From Corynebacterium maris DSM 45190 (GTDB lineage Bacteria > Actinomycetota > Actinomycetes > Mycobacteriales > Mycobacteriaceae), in NCBI RefSeq assembly GCF_000442645.1, contig NC_021915.1, positions 434,001 to 498,000 on the forward strand: a DNA stretch of 64,000 nucleotides, in the 5' to 3' direction. The notes beneath the pieces are model-generated. The model searched no databases. It saw nothing but the letters and a program-made list of their open reading frames with translations, and was not told the origin of the DNA. Every line of letters begins with the position of its first letter. Position 1 is the first letter of the stretch. This document shows, one piece after another, positions 15,533 to 23,201 of the stretch. Position numbers and translations under genes: made by a program.

Positions 15533-16339
15533 ATGACTTCTATCGCAGTAATCGGCGGCGGCAAGATCGGCGAGGCCCTGATCTCAGGCCTCGTCGCCTC
15601 CGGCCACGACCCCGCATCCATCACCGTCACCAACCGCACCCCCTCCCGCCGGGAAGAACTCATCGAGAAATACGGCGTAAACGGCACGGACGACAACAAC
15701 CGGGCGGTGGCGGGCGCGGACATCGTGGCGCTGTGCGTCAAGCCCGTCGGTGTCACGGCGATGCTCGAGGAGGTCTCCGACACCGTCGACGACAACGACT
15801 CCACCACCGTGGTCTCCCTGGCCGCCGGCGTGACGCTGGCGCAGATGGAGGAGTCGCTGCCCGCCGGCACCCCGGTCGTGCGCGTCATGCCGAACACCCC
15901 GATGCTGGTGGGCAAGGGCATGAGCGCCGCCGCGCCGGGCCGCTACGTCAGTGACGAGCAGATGGCGGCCGTAGAGGAGATGCTGCGCGCCGTCGGCGAA
16001 GTCGCCGTCGTCGCCGAATCCGACATGGACGCGGTCACCGCGCTGGCCGGTTCCTCGCCCGCCTACTACTTCCTGGTCACTGAGGCGCTCATCGACGCCG
16101 GGGTGCAGCTGGGCCTCAAGCGTGACGTCGCCACGAAGCTGGCCACCACCGCCGCCGAGGGCGCCGGCGCGCTGCTGGGTCACGGCGAGGATGATCCGAC
16201 GACGCTGCGCACCAACGTGTCCTCCCCGGGCGGTACCACCGTGGCTGCGCTGCGGGAGCTGGAGGAGTCCGGCCTGCGTGGCGCGTTCTTCCGGGCGGCT
16301 GAAAAGTGCGCCCAGCGTTCCGCCGAGTTGGGCAAGTAG
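15533..16339 (+). CDS. proC: Pyrroline-5-carboxylate reductase
   Basis: A 268-residue enzyme reducing 1-pyrroline-5-carboxylate to proline with NAD(P)H. The N-terminal Rossmann motif IAVIGGGKIGEALISGL is clear, as are VKPVGVTAMLEEV, RVMPNTPMLVGKGMSA and the C-terminal signature TVAALRELEESGLRGAF. ATG 15533 follows GAGGCC. The gene is at its usual actinobacterial position between the Rv0497-like gene and the small excisionase-like gene. Confidence 0.95.
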   Translation: MTSIAVIGGGKIGEALISGLVASGHDPASITVTNRTPSRREELIEKYGVNGTDDNNRAVAGADIVALCVKPVGVTAMLEEVSDTVDDNDSTTVVSLAAGVTLAQMEESLPAGTPVVRVMPNTPMLVGKGMSAAAPGRYVSDEQMAAVEEMLRAVGEVAVVAESDMDAVTALAGSSPAYYFLVTEALIDAGVQLGLKRDVATKLATTAAEGAGALLGHGEDDPTTLRTNVSSPGGTTVAALRELEESGLRGAFFRAAEKCAQRSAELGK

Positions 16340-16473
16340 CAGGAGTCGATTTTCTCCCTGCGGGTCAGTCGCACCTGTCACAAGATTAACGCTAAGCTTG
16401 TTCAGGCACGTGCGTGTATGTCCTGCGGGAGGGGAAGCCTGCAGCGCGCCACATGCTGAAGGGTAGTGAAAAT

Positions 16474-16665
16474 ATGGCTCATGAAGATCAGGGAAAGTTC
16501 CTCACCGTCGCCGAGGTCGCAGACATCATGCGCGTCTCGAAGATGACGGTCTACCGGCTCATTCACGCCGGTGAGATGGCTTCCGTGCGGGTGGGGCGTT
16601 CGTTCCGCGTGCCGGAGAAGGCCGTGAAGGATTACCTCGACTCGTCGTACTACGAGGTCGGCTGA
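16474..16665 (+). CDS. Small excisionase-type helix-turn-helix protein (Rv0500A-like)
   Basis: A 63-residue DNA-binding protein. FLTVAEVADIMRVSKMTVYRLIHAGEM is a MerR/excisionase-type winged helix-turn-helix, followed by SVRVGRSFRVPEKAVKDYL. ATG 16474 was chosen (AAGGGTAG 8-12 nt upstream); an in-frame ATG at 16453 is less likely. It has no dimerisation or ligand domain, so it may act as an architectural or accessory regulator. In mycobacteria and corynebacteria this gene is conserved between proC and the bS22 gene, so it is not evidence of a mobile element despite the excisionase name. Confidence 0.85.
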   Translation: MAHEDQGKFLTVAEVADIMRVSKMTVYRLIHAGEMASVRVGRSFRVPEKAVKDYLDSSYYEVG

Positions 16666-16678
16666 GACGGGCGTTTTT

Positions 16679-16702
16679 GGCGGCGGCACTTTTGTCGCCG
16701 CC
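16679..16702 (+). terminator. Short hairpin after the excisionase-like gene
   Basis: GGCGGCG (16679-16685) pairs with CGCCGCC (16696-16702) around a 10-nt T-rich loop, 14 nt after the stop. It overlaps the -35 element of the next promoter, so it may be a weak terminator. Confidence 0.45.
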
Positions 16703-16719
16703 TTATCGCTCGCTATGAT
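16692..16719 (+). promoter_or_regulatory. Promoter of the bS22 gene
   Basis: TTGTCG (16692-16697), 16-nt spacer, TATGAT (16714-16719). One of the best sigma-A-like promoters in the window; it gives a leader of about 100 nt before the 33-aa ribosomal protein. Confidence 0.6.
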
Positions 16720-16828
16720 TGACCTATTCGTGTCCGCCCGCGGGTCGAGAGTGCACCTCGAACTTCACCCCGCGTGAGGGCGACGGGTTTGCAAGTTCGA
16801 ACTACAACCAGGAAATGAGGACACCTCT

Positions 16829-16930
16829 ATGGGTTCTGTCGTCAAGAAGCGTCGTAAGCGTATGTCGAAGAAGAAGCACCGCAAGATGCTTCGTCGCACC
16901 CGCGTCCAGCGTCGTAAGCTCGGCAAGTAA
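16829..16930 (+). CDS. Small ribosomal protein bS22 (AURKAIP1/COX24-domain, 33 aa)
   Basis: A 33-residue, extremely basic peptide beginning MGSVVKKRRKRMSKKKHRKM and ending QRRKLGK. This is the actinobacterial AURKAIP1/COX24-domain protein, identified in mycobacterial ribosomes as bS22 near the decoding region of the 30S subunit. A GAGGAC sequence lies about 9 nt upstream, a good promoter lies about 110 nt upstream and a very strong terminator directly follows, so it is a separate, highly expressed unit. Codons are those of highly expressed genes (CGT, AAG). Confidence 0.92.
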   Translation: MGSVVKKRRKRMSKKKHRKMLRRTRVQRRKLGK

Positions 16931-16943
16931 AGCCGACCGACCC

Positions 16944-16977
16944 GACGGGCCCCACATGTTCGCATGTGGGGCCCGTC
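16944..16977 (+). terminator. Strong hairpin terminator with UUCG loop
   Basis: A 15-bp perfect stem, GACGGGCCCCACATG paired with CATGTGGGGCCCGTC, closed by a TTCG tetraloop, 13 nt after the bS22 stop; then GCGCTTTCTC. It probably also ends the convergent phosphatase transcript (stop 16986). Confidence 0.85.
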
Positions 16978-16985
16978 GCGCTTTC

Positions 16986-18071
16986 TCAGGCGGTCCTCGC
17001 CGCCGCCCGCTTCCGCCGCGTCCGCAACCGCAGCCGCCACAGCGAAAACCCGGCGGTGATGAGCGTGGGCACGCCCCACGTGCGCACCGCCCGGCGCGTG
17101 CTGCGGTAATCGCGCACCAGCCAGCCGCGGCGCTGCGCCTCGGACTTGAGCTTGCCGTCCGGGTTCACCGCCACCGCGGTGCCCACCATCGACAGCATCG
17201 GCACGTCGTTGATGGAGTCCGAGTACGCGGTGCACCGCGACAGGTCGAGTTCCTCCAGGGCGGCCAGCGCCGCCACCGCGTGCGCTTTGCCCGGCCCGTG
17301 CAGGATGTCGCCGACCAGCCGTCCGGTGAGCACCCCGTCCTCGGTCTCCGCGACGGTGCCCAGTGCGCCGGTGAAGCCCAGCCGTTTGGCCAGGATCTGC
17401 GCCAGCTGCACCGGGGTGGCGGTGACCAGCCACACCTGCTGGCCGGCGTCCAGGTGCATCTGCGCCAGCTCGCGCGTCCCGGAGTAGATCTTGGCGATCA
17501 TCTTGGCGTCGACGATGTCCTCGCTGATCTCCACGAGGTCCGCCAGTTTGCGGCCCTTGATGAACTCCATCGCCTGGGTGCGGCCCTTGGCCACGTCCCC
17601 CGCGTTTTCGGTGCCGGTGAACCGGAACTTCAGCTGCTTCCACATCACCGGCAGGATCTCTGAGAGGGAGAAGAATTTCTTGCGGGCCATGCCGATGGCC
17701 AGCTCGATCAGCGACGACCCCTGGATGAGGGTGTTGTCCACGTCGAAGAACGCCGCCGCGCCCACGTCGACGGGGATGTCCGGGTCCGGTTCCGTCAGCC
17801 GCCATCCGCCGGCGGCGCGCACCGACCCGGACACGGAGCTCACCCCGGTGGAGAAATCCTGGAACCCCAGGCCGAAAGTCTCCTGAAACGCCTCCTCCGC
17901 GGCGGCTTGGCCCGCTTCCCGCTGGGACTGGTCGTCGATTGGGGGAGCGACGGAGTCTTCGATGAAACGCCGCAGCTTGCCCCTCGAGGCCGCCCACGTG
18001 GCGACGAAGTCGCGGGGGTCGGTGGGGAAGGGGTCGACGGGATCCAGGGGGTGGGGAGGATCGGCGCTCAT
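16986..18071 (-). CDS. HAD-IB phosphatase, SerB1-like (Rv0505c-type)
   Basis: A 361-residue protein. The first 110 residues are variable. The HAD core begins at AAFFDVDNTLIQGSS (DxD nucleophile), continues with the VWLVTATP motif II Thr, and ends with the Asp pair of YSDSINDVPMLSMVG. A C-terminal basic, weakly hydrophobic tail (LITAGFSLWRLRLRTRRKR) may associate with membranes. HAD-IB members include phosphoserine phosphatase and lysophosphatidate or glycerophosphate phosphatases. The annotation SerB1 is traditional, but substrate specificity cannot be assigned from sequence. The gene is convergent with the bS22 gene and divergent from the glutaredoxin-like gene, as in M. tuberculosis. Confidence 0.82.
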   Translation of the reverse strand: MSADPPHPLDPVDPFPTDPRDFVATWAASRGKLRRFIEDSVAPPIDDQSQREAGQAAAEEAFQETFGLGFQDFSTGVSSVSGSVRAAGGWRLTEPDPDIPVDVGAAAFFDVDNTLIQGSSLIELAIGMARKKFFSLSEILPVMWKQLKFRFTGTENAGDVAKGRTQAMEFIKGRKLADLVEISEDIVDAKMIAKIYSGTRELAQMHLDAGQQVWLVTATPVQLAQILAKRLGFTGALGTVAETEDGVLTGRLVGDILHGPGKAHAVAALAALEELDLSRCTAYSDSINDVPMLSMVGTAVAVNPDGKLKSEAQRRGWLVRDYRSTRRAVRTWGVPTLITAGFSLWRLRLRTRRKRAAARTA

Positions 18072-18201
18072 CGTCGGAGTACCCGCCTTCCTGCGGTGTC
18101 GGGGCTGCGCGGCGCGCGGGCGTGTGTGCCCGGCGTACAGTAAGGACTACCATCGTAATTCTTAACCCGCCACGGAAATGAATGGAAGGGGACCCGCCGT
18201 C

Positions 18202-18447
18202 GTGAGCCAGCCAGTAGTCGAGTTGATGGTGCGGACCACCTGCGGATCTTGCGAGCGGGTGCACGCCCAGATCACCCCCGTCGTGGCCGCGGCCGGGGCG
18301 GTGCTGCGGGTGCGCAACGTCGACCACGACGCGGAGCTGGCGATGGAATACGGCGACCGGGTGCCGGTGGTGGTCATCGACGACGAGGAATTCGCGTGCT
18401 GGGAAGTCGACGACGCGGAACTCGCCGCCGAGTTGCGGGGCGAATGA
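18202..18447 (+). CDS. Glutaredoxin-like thioredoxin-fold protein (Rv0508-type)
   Basis: An 81-residue protein with a thioredoxin-like fold: VELMVRTTCGSCERVHAQI holds a CxxC active site, and VPVVVIDDEEF is the cis-Pro strand. GTG 18202 is preferred over the ATG at 18178 because GGAAGGGGAC lies 9 nt upstream and the protein then begins at the first beta strand. DUF836-type glutaredoxin-like proteins next to hemA are conserved in actinobacteria; a redox role is likely, but no partner is known. Confidence 0.85.
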   Translation: MSQPVVELMVRTTCGSCERVHAQITPVVAAAGAVLRVRNVDHDAELAMEYGDRVPVVVIDDEEFACWEVDDAELAAELRGE

Positions 18448-18460
18448 CACAATTGGCCCT

Positions 18461-18480
18461 ATCGAAGGTATCCTTTCGAT
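18461..18480 (+). promoter_or_regulatory. Inverted repeat upstream of hemA
   Basis: ATCGAAGGTATCCTTTCGAT, an imperfect 20-bp dyad (8 of 10 positions pair), 43 nt before the hemA start. It is a candidate operator or -10-proximal site for control of heme synthesis. Confidence 0.35.
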
Positions 18481-18523
18481 TGATATTGCCTGAAAGCACC
18501 CCGAACGGTTGGAGGAACTTTTT

Positions 18524-19900
18524 GTGAGCGTGCTCGTCGTCGGGATGTCCCATCGTTCTGCGCCCGTGTCCCTGCTCGAGAGATTGAGCATGGACGACAC
18601 GGTGCGCAACGAAACGACCACCCGGCTCCTCGATCAGCCCGCCCTGTCGGAGGCGATGATCGTCTCGACCTGTAATCGACTCGAGGTCTACTCGACCACC
18701 GACTCCTTCCACGCCGGGGTCAGCGACGTCCTCGCCGTCCTGCAGGAGATCTCCGGCGTCGACGCGGAAACCCTGCGCGGCTACCTGTACGTGCGCTACG
18801 CCGACGCGGCGGCCGAACACATGATGGTGGTGACCTCCGGGCTGGACTCCATGGTCGTCGGCGAACAGCAGATCATCGGCCAGGTGCGCACCGCCTACCA
18901 GGAGGCCCACGACAAGGGCACCGTCGGCCCGCGCCTGCACTCGCTGGCCCAGTCGGCCCTGCACGTGGGCAAGCGCGTCCACGCCGAAACGGAGATCGAC
19001 GAGGCCGGCGCCTCCATGGTGACCTTCGCCCTGGACCGGGCGCTGGAGCAGCACGGCTGGGAGGAGTTCGGCGGCAAGACGGCGCTCGTGTTGGGCGCCG
19101 GGGCCATGGCGTCGCTGGCGGCGACGCACCTGGGCAAGCTGGGGATCGACAAGCTGATCATCGCCAACCGCACCCGGGAGCGCGCCGAGCGCCTCGCCGG
19201 CCACGCCCACGAGGCCGGGGTGACGGCCGAGGTGGTCGACTACGAGGACCGCGCCAGCGTGCTGGACGTCGTGGACATCGCGGTCTCCGCCACCGGCGCC
19301 GACGGCTTCACCATCGACGCCGACGACGTCCCGGCCGGGCGCACCGCGCCGCTGACGCTGATCGACCTGTCCCTGCCACGTGACATCGACGACGCCGTCG
19401 GCGAACTCGACGGCGTGTCCCTGGTCAACATCGAGTCGCTGCACAAGTCGATCACCTCGCGGGACTCCACCTCGCCGAGCCACCGGCAGGCGCAGGAGAT
19501 CATCGCCCAGGAACTCGCCGAGTTCCAGTCCGAGCAGCGCATCCGCGACGTCGTGCCCGCGCTCACCGCGATCCGCAAGAGCGCCAACGAGGTCGTCGAA
19601 CGCGAACTCGACCGCCTGCGCGGCCGCCTCCCGGAGGCGGGCGACAAGGAGTTCAACGAAGTCACCAAGGCGTTGCGACGCGTGGTCAACGAACTGCTGC
19701 ACACCCCGACCGTGCGCGCCAAGGAACTCGCGTCCCATAGCCAACGCGTCACCTACGACATAGCCTTGGAGCAACTCTTCGGGCTGCGCCTCGACGCCCC
19801 GGAGGACGCCCCCTCGGTCGCCGTCGAAGCCACGGCGTTGCCCGCAGTCGGCCGGGACTCCACCGGCACCATCTTCACCATTGGAAAGGACTCCAATTAA
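18524..19900 (+). CDS. hemA: Glutamyl-tRNA reductase
   Basis: A 458-residue enzyme reducing Glu-tRNA(Glu) to glutamate-1-semialdehyde, the committed C5-pathway step of heme synthesis. GTG 18524 has GGAGGAAC 5 nt upstream. Cys50 in STCNRLEVYS is the catalytic residue. GLDSMVVGEQQIIGQV and the NADPH-binding LVLGAGAMASLAATHL are present, followed by the C-terminal dimerisation helix. hemC follows with no gap, and hemL lies 9.4 kb downstream, so the whole C5 route is in this window. Confidence 0.96.
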   Translation: MSVLVVGMSHRSAPVSLLERLSMDDTVRNETTTRLLDQPALSEAMIVSTCNRLEVYSTTDSFHAGVSDVLAVLQEISGVDAETLRGYLYVRYADAAAEHMMVVTSGLDSMVVGEQQIIGQVRTAYQEAHDKGTVGPRLHSLAQSALHVGKRVHAETEIDEAGASMVTFALDRALEQHGWEEFGGKTALVLGAGAMASLAATHLGKLGIDKLIIANRTRERAERLAGHAHEAGVTAEVVDYEDRASVLDVVDIAVSATGADGFTIDADDVPAGRTAPLTLIDLSLPRDIDDAVGELDGVSLVNIESLHKSITSRDSTSPSHRQAQEIIAQELAEFQSEQRIRDVVPALTAIRKSANEVVERELDRLRGRLPEAGDKEFNEVTKALRRVVNELLHTPTVRAKELASHSQRVTYDIALEQLFGLRLDAPEDAPSVAVEATALPAVGRDSTGTIFTIGKDSN

Positions 19901-20800
19901 ATGACGAACGCCCCCTTGCGGATCGGCACCCGCGGATCCAAGCTGGCCACCACCCAGGCCGGCCACATGCGCGACGCCATCATCGCCGCCGGCTACGAGG
20001 CCGAACTGACGATCATCACCACCCCCGGCGACGTCAACATGGCGCCCGTCGAACGCATCGGCGTCGGCGTGTTCACCCAGGCCCTGCGCGAAGCCATGGA
20101 AAACGACGAGTGCGACATCGCCGTGCATTCCCACAAGGACCTGCCCACCGCCCCCGACGAGCGCTTCCACCTCATCGTCCCCGTTCGCGAGGACAACCGC
20201 GAGGCGCTCATCGCCCGCGACGGCCTGACCCTGGAGACCCTCCCGCAGGGCGCCAAGGTGGGCACCTCCGCGCCGCGCCGGATCTCCCAGCTGCGCGCCG
20301 CCCGCCCCGACCTGGAGATCCTGCCGCTGCGCGGCAACATCGACACCCGCATGGGCAAGGTCACCAGCGGCGAACTCGACGCCGTCGTGCTGGCGTACGC
20401 CGGCCTGGTCCGCGTCGGCCAGGGCGAGCGCGCCACCGAGGTCTTCGACCCGGCCGTGATCTACCCGGCGCCCTCCCAGGGCGCCCTGGCCGTGGAGTGC
20501 CGCGTCGACGACGAGCGCGCCCGCGCCGCCATCGACACCCTCGTCGACCCCGAGGCCGGGGTCTGCGCCGCCGCGGAACGCTCCGTCCTGCGCCGCCTCG
20601 AAGCCGGCTGCACCGCCCCCGTCGCCGCGTGGTCCACCATCGACGACGCCGGCGAGATCACCCTGCGCGCCGGCGTCTTCGCCGTCGACGGCTCCGCCCA
20701 GCTGGTCGCCGAAGGCGCCGGCGACGACGGCGTGGCCCTGGGCGTCGAACTGGCCGAGAAGCTGCTTGACGACGGCGCCGCCGACCTGATCGACGGCTAA
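19901..20800 (+). CDS. hemC: Hydroxymethylbilane synthase (porphobilinogen deaminase)
   Basis: A 299-residue enzyme polymerising four porphobilinogens into hydroxymethylbilane. LRIGTRGSKLATTQ, VHSHKDLPT, and Cys237 in LEAGCTAP, which anchors the dipyrromethane cofactor, are all present. ATG 19901 directly follows the hemA stop. GGAAAGGACTCC at the 3' end of hemA supplies the ribosome-binding site. Confidence 0.96.
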   Translation: MTNAPLRIGTRGSKLATTQAGHMRDAIIAAGYEAELTIITTPGDVNMAPVERIGVGVFTQALREAMENDECDIAVHSHKDLPTAPDERFHLIVPVREDNREALIARDGLTLETLPQGAKVGTSAPRRISQLRAARPDLEILPLRGNIDTRMGKVTSGELDAVVLAYAGLVRVGQGERATEVFDPAVIYPAPSQGALAVECRVDDERARAAIDTLVDPEAGVCAAAERSVLRRLEAGCTAPVAAWSTIDDAGEITLRAGVFAVDGSAQLVAEGAGDDGVALGVELAEKLLDDGAADLIDG

Positions 20801-20809
20801 CCTAGCCCG

Positions 20810-21181
20810 ATGGCCGAACTGTCGATCACCGATGATCGGGTGACCGTCACTCTCACCTGGTGGGAGAAACTCGCCTCCGGGCGTTCCCACTTCGCCCTCC
20901 CGCTGCGGACGATCACCGCAGTGGAACCGGTCGACAGCGTCGTCGCCGCCGTCGCCTACGAGCGCACCAAGGGCCGCCGCGTCCAAGCCACCCGCATTCC
21001 GGGCATGACCACCACGGGCGTTTACGCCCATGACGCGGAACAAACCACCACGTTTCTGGTCTGCCACCGGGAAGGGCCGGGGATCATCCTCGACCTGATG
21101 GGCGCCACCGTCGACCGGATCATCGTCTCCACCCCCAAGGCACAGACCTACGCCCGCGCCCTGCGCAAGCGCCTCATGTAG
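20810..21181 (+). CDS. Uncharacterised 123-aa protein in the heme operon
   Basis: I do not recognise a family with certainty. It is a small mixed alpha/beta protein with no signal peptide or membrane segment. The N-terminal half has alternating strands (LSITDDRVTVTLTWWEKL, HFALPLRTITAVEPVDS) that resemble a PH-like beta barrel. The C-terminus is helical and basic (KAQTYARALRKRLM). ATG 20810 lies 6 nt after TAACCT (20798-20803), which overlaps the hemC stop codon; it could therefore be read from hemC transcripts or from its own leaderless one. The position between hemC and hemD suggests a heme-related or merely co-expressed role. Confidence 0.65.
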   Translation: MAELSITDDRVTVTLTWWEKLASGRSHFALPLRTITAVEPVDSVVAAVAYERTKGRRVQATRIPGMTTTGVYAHDAEQTTTFLVCHREGPGIILDLMGATVDRIIVSTPKAQTYARALRKRLM

Positions 21182-21397
21182 CACCCCAGGACCGGGCGGT
21201 GGCGCATCGGGCCGTTTTTCATTCCGGCCCTCACTAATTTATGGTGTATCTATCACACGAAGTTCGCCGTCGGAGCGATTGGTCCCCCGCTCGCAGCGGG
21301 CTGCGTCCCGCCACCGGCAACTAGCAGCACTTATCACCCGTCCCGGGCCGGGCCCCTGGGCGGGTTCACCCCCTCACACACCCTAGAAAAGAACTGT
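21182..21397 (+). promoter_or_regulatory. 216-nt leader ahead of the hemD fusion gene
   Basis: No ORF with a credible start. It holds AT-richer DNA (21230-21260), then structured GC blocks: CCGCTCGCAGCGGG around 21289-21302 and CCCGTCCCGGGCCGGGCCCC around 21339-21358. A promoter in the AT-rich part with a folded leader is plausible. I saw no match to the cobalamin riboswitch box. Confidence 0.35.
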
Positions 21398-23137
21398 ATG
21401 AGCCAGGCACCACAGACTCCCCAGCCGGGGAAGATCGTTTTCGTCGGCGCCGGTCCGGGTAACCCCGACCTGTTGACCGTTCGCGCCCGCGAGGTCCTCG
21501 CCGACAACGTCATCGCCGTGACTGACACTGACGTGCTCAGCGACGTCCGCGACATCGTCGGCGGGAACCTGCCGGTCCCACAGTCCGTGCTGGACGAGGC
21601 CGAGCAAGAGTACGAGCGCATGTGCGCCGAGGCCAAGGAGGCCGGCGCCAGGCGCAAGCCGCCCCGCCCGGCGACGCCATCCGCGGGAGAGGTCCGGGAA
21701 CTGCCCGCAGAGGAGACGACCCCGGTGGACGTCGTCAAGGAACTGCGGCGGGCCCAAGACGACGTCGCAGACGCCTACCTGCGCGGCGAAGGCGGCGACG
21801 GCCACGTCGTCCGCCTGGTCTCCGGCAACCCACTGACCCGCGCCTCCGTCATGGCAGAGATCACCGCCGTCGCCGAAGCCGGCCTGGAATTCCAGGTCGT
21901 GCCGGGCATGTCCCTGCCGTCGACCGTGCCGTCCTTCGCCGGCATCGCGCTGGGCTCCACCTACACGGAGGCCGACGTCACCGACCAGGACATCGACTGG
22001 GCGCAGCTGGCCGCCGCCCCGCAACCGCTGGTGCTGCAGGCCACCGCCGAGGACCTGGCCACGATCGCCACCGAACTGCAGGCCCAAGGGATGAGCGTGC
22101 ACACCCCGGTGACGGTCACCACCCACGGCACCACCCGCCTGCAGCGCAGCTACGACGCCACCCTGGGCACCCTGGCCAAGCTCGACGCCGAACTGCCCGG
22201 CCAGCTGGTGGTCACCCTCGGCACCGCCGCCGACGAGCGCACCAAGTACTCCTGGTGGGAAAACCGCCCCCTCTACGGCTGGCGGGTGCTCGTGCCGCGC
22301 TCCAAGGAGCAGGCCGCCTCGATGAGCGCCCAGCTCTCCGGCTACGGCGCCATCCCGCAGTCCGTGCCCACGATCTCCGTGGAACCGCCGCGCAACCCCG
22401 CGCAGATGGACCGCGCGATCAAGGGCATCGTCGAAGGCCGCTACAAGTGGGTCGTGTTCACCTCCGTCAACGCCGTCTCCGCCGTGTGGGACAAGCTCGT
22501 CGCCCTCGGCCTGGACTCCCGCTCCTTCGCCGGGGTGCACCTGGCGGCCGTCGGCACCAAGACCGCCCAAGCCCTGCGCGACCTCGGCATGACCCCCGAA
22601 CTGCTGCCCGCACCCACCGAGCAGAACGCCGGCGGCCTGGTCAAGGTCTTCCCCGAATACGTCGAAGAACTCGACCCGGTGGGACGCGTGCTGCTGCCGC
22701 GCGCCGACATCGCCACCGACGTACTCGTCGACGGGCTGCTCGACCTCGGCTGGGAAGTCGACGACATCGTCGCCTACCGCACCGTCCGCGCCGCCCCGCC
22801 GCCGGCCGAAGTCCGCGACCAGATCAAGTCCGGCGGCTTCGACGCGGTGTGCTTCACCTCGTCGTCCACGGTCAAGAACCTGGTCGGCATCGCCGGCAAA
22901 CCGCACCAGCGCACCATCATCGCCTGCATCGGCCCCATGACCGAAGCCACCGCCCGCGAAATGGGCCTGCGCGTCGACGTCGTCCCCGAGATCGCCGACG
23001 TGCCGAACCTGGTCGACGCCCTGGCCGAGCACGTCGCCGACCTGCGCGCCGCCGGCCAGCTGCCGCCGCCGAAGAAGAAGCGCCGCGCCCGCCGCAAGCC
23101 GGCCGCGGCGGCCCAAGCCCCGGCGGAAAGCGCCTGA
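21398..23137 (+). CDS. hemD: Fused uroporphyrinogen-III C-methyltransferase / uroporphyrinogen-III synthase
   Basis: A 579-residue two-domain protein. Residues 1-270 are a precorrin-type SAM methyltransferase domain: VFVGAGPGNPDLLTVRA at the start, and VVPGMSLPSTVPSFAGIALGS with the P-loop-like turn. Residues 290-560 are a HemD domain (YGWRVLVPRSKEQAASMSAQL, WVVFTSVNAVSAVW, VCFTSSSTVKNLV). The C-terminus is a basic PPPKKKRRARRKP tail. The fusion makes uroporphyrinogen III from hydroxymethylbilane and may also start the siroheme branch. A 60-residue acidic insertion (about residues 65-125, with an EEQ/PPRPATPS stretch) interrupts the methyltransferase domain, so methyltransferase activity should be checked. 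ATG 21398. Confidence 0.9.
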   Translation: MSQAPQTPQPGKIVFVGAGPGNPDLLTVRAREVLADNVIAVTDTDVLSDVRDIVGGNLPVPQSVLDEAEQEYERMCAEAKEAGARRKPPRPATPSAGEVRELPAEETTPVDVVKELRRAQDDVADAYLRGEGGDGHVVRLVSGNPLTRASVMAEITAVAEAGLEFQVVPGMSLPSTVPSFAGIALGSTYTEADVTDQDIDWAQLAAAPQPLVLQATAEDLATIATELQAQGMSVHTPVTVTTHGTTRLQRSYDATLGTLAKLDAELPGQLVVTLGTAADERTKYSWWENRPLYGWRVLVPRSKEQAASMSAQLSGYGAIPQSVPTISVEPPRNPAQMDRAIKGIVEGRYKWVVFTSVNAVSAVWDKLVALGLDSRSFAGVHLAAVGTKTAQALRDLGMTPELLPAPTEQNAGGLVKVFPEYVEELDPVGRVLLPRADIATDVLVDGLLDLGWEVDDIVAYRTVRAAPPPAEVRDQIKSGGFDAVCFTSSSTVKNLVGIAGKPHQRTIIACIGPMTEATAREMGLRVDVVPEIADVPNLVDALAEHVADLRAAGQLPPPKKKRRARRKPAAAAQAPAESA

Positions 23138-23201
23138 GACGGGCGGGGTCCTAAGATGGGTGGACAGACACCGTTCGCCTTTCGAGAGTAAGGACCCCGC
23201 C

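Noticed and set aside
14047..15921. Long minus-strand frame rich in Ala, Gly and Phe opposite the Ala/Lys/Pro-rich gene
   Set aside because: Mirror image of the AAG/GCC/CCG repeat codons; the sense protein has family-like ends and a ribosome-binding site.
16474..16665. Excisionase-like protein as a sign of a prophage or integrative element
   Set aside because: It is conserved between proC and the bS22 gene in this lineage, and no integrase or att site is seen.
18374..21184. A 936-codon open frame on the minus strand opposite hemA and hemC
   Set aside because: High-GC antisense shadow of well-supported genes; composition is Asp/Gly/Val/Arg/His runs and no motif or ribosome-binding site exists.
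21182..21397. Cobalamin riboswitch before the hemD fusion
   Set aside because: The conserved B12-box and GCTG/CCGC elements are not present.
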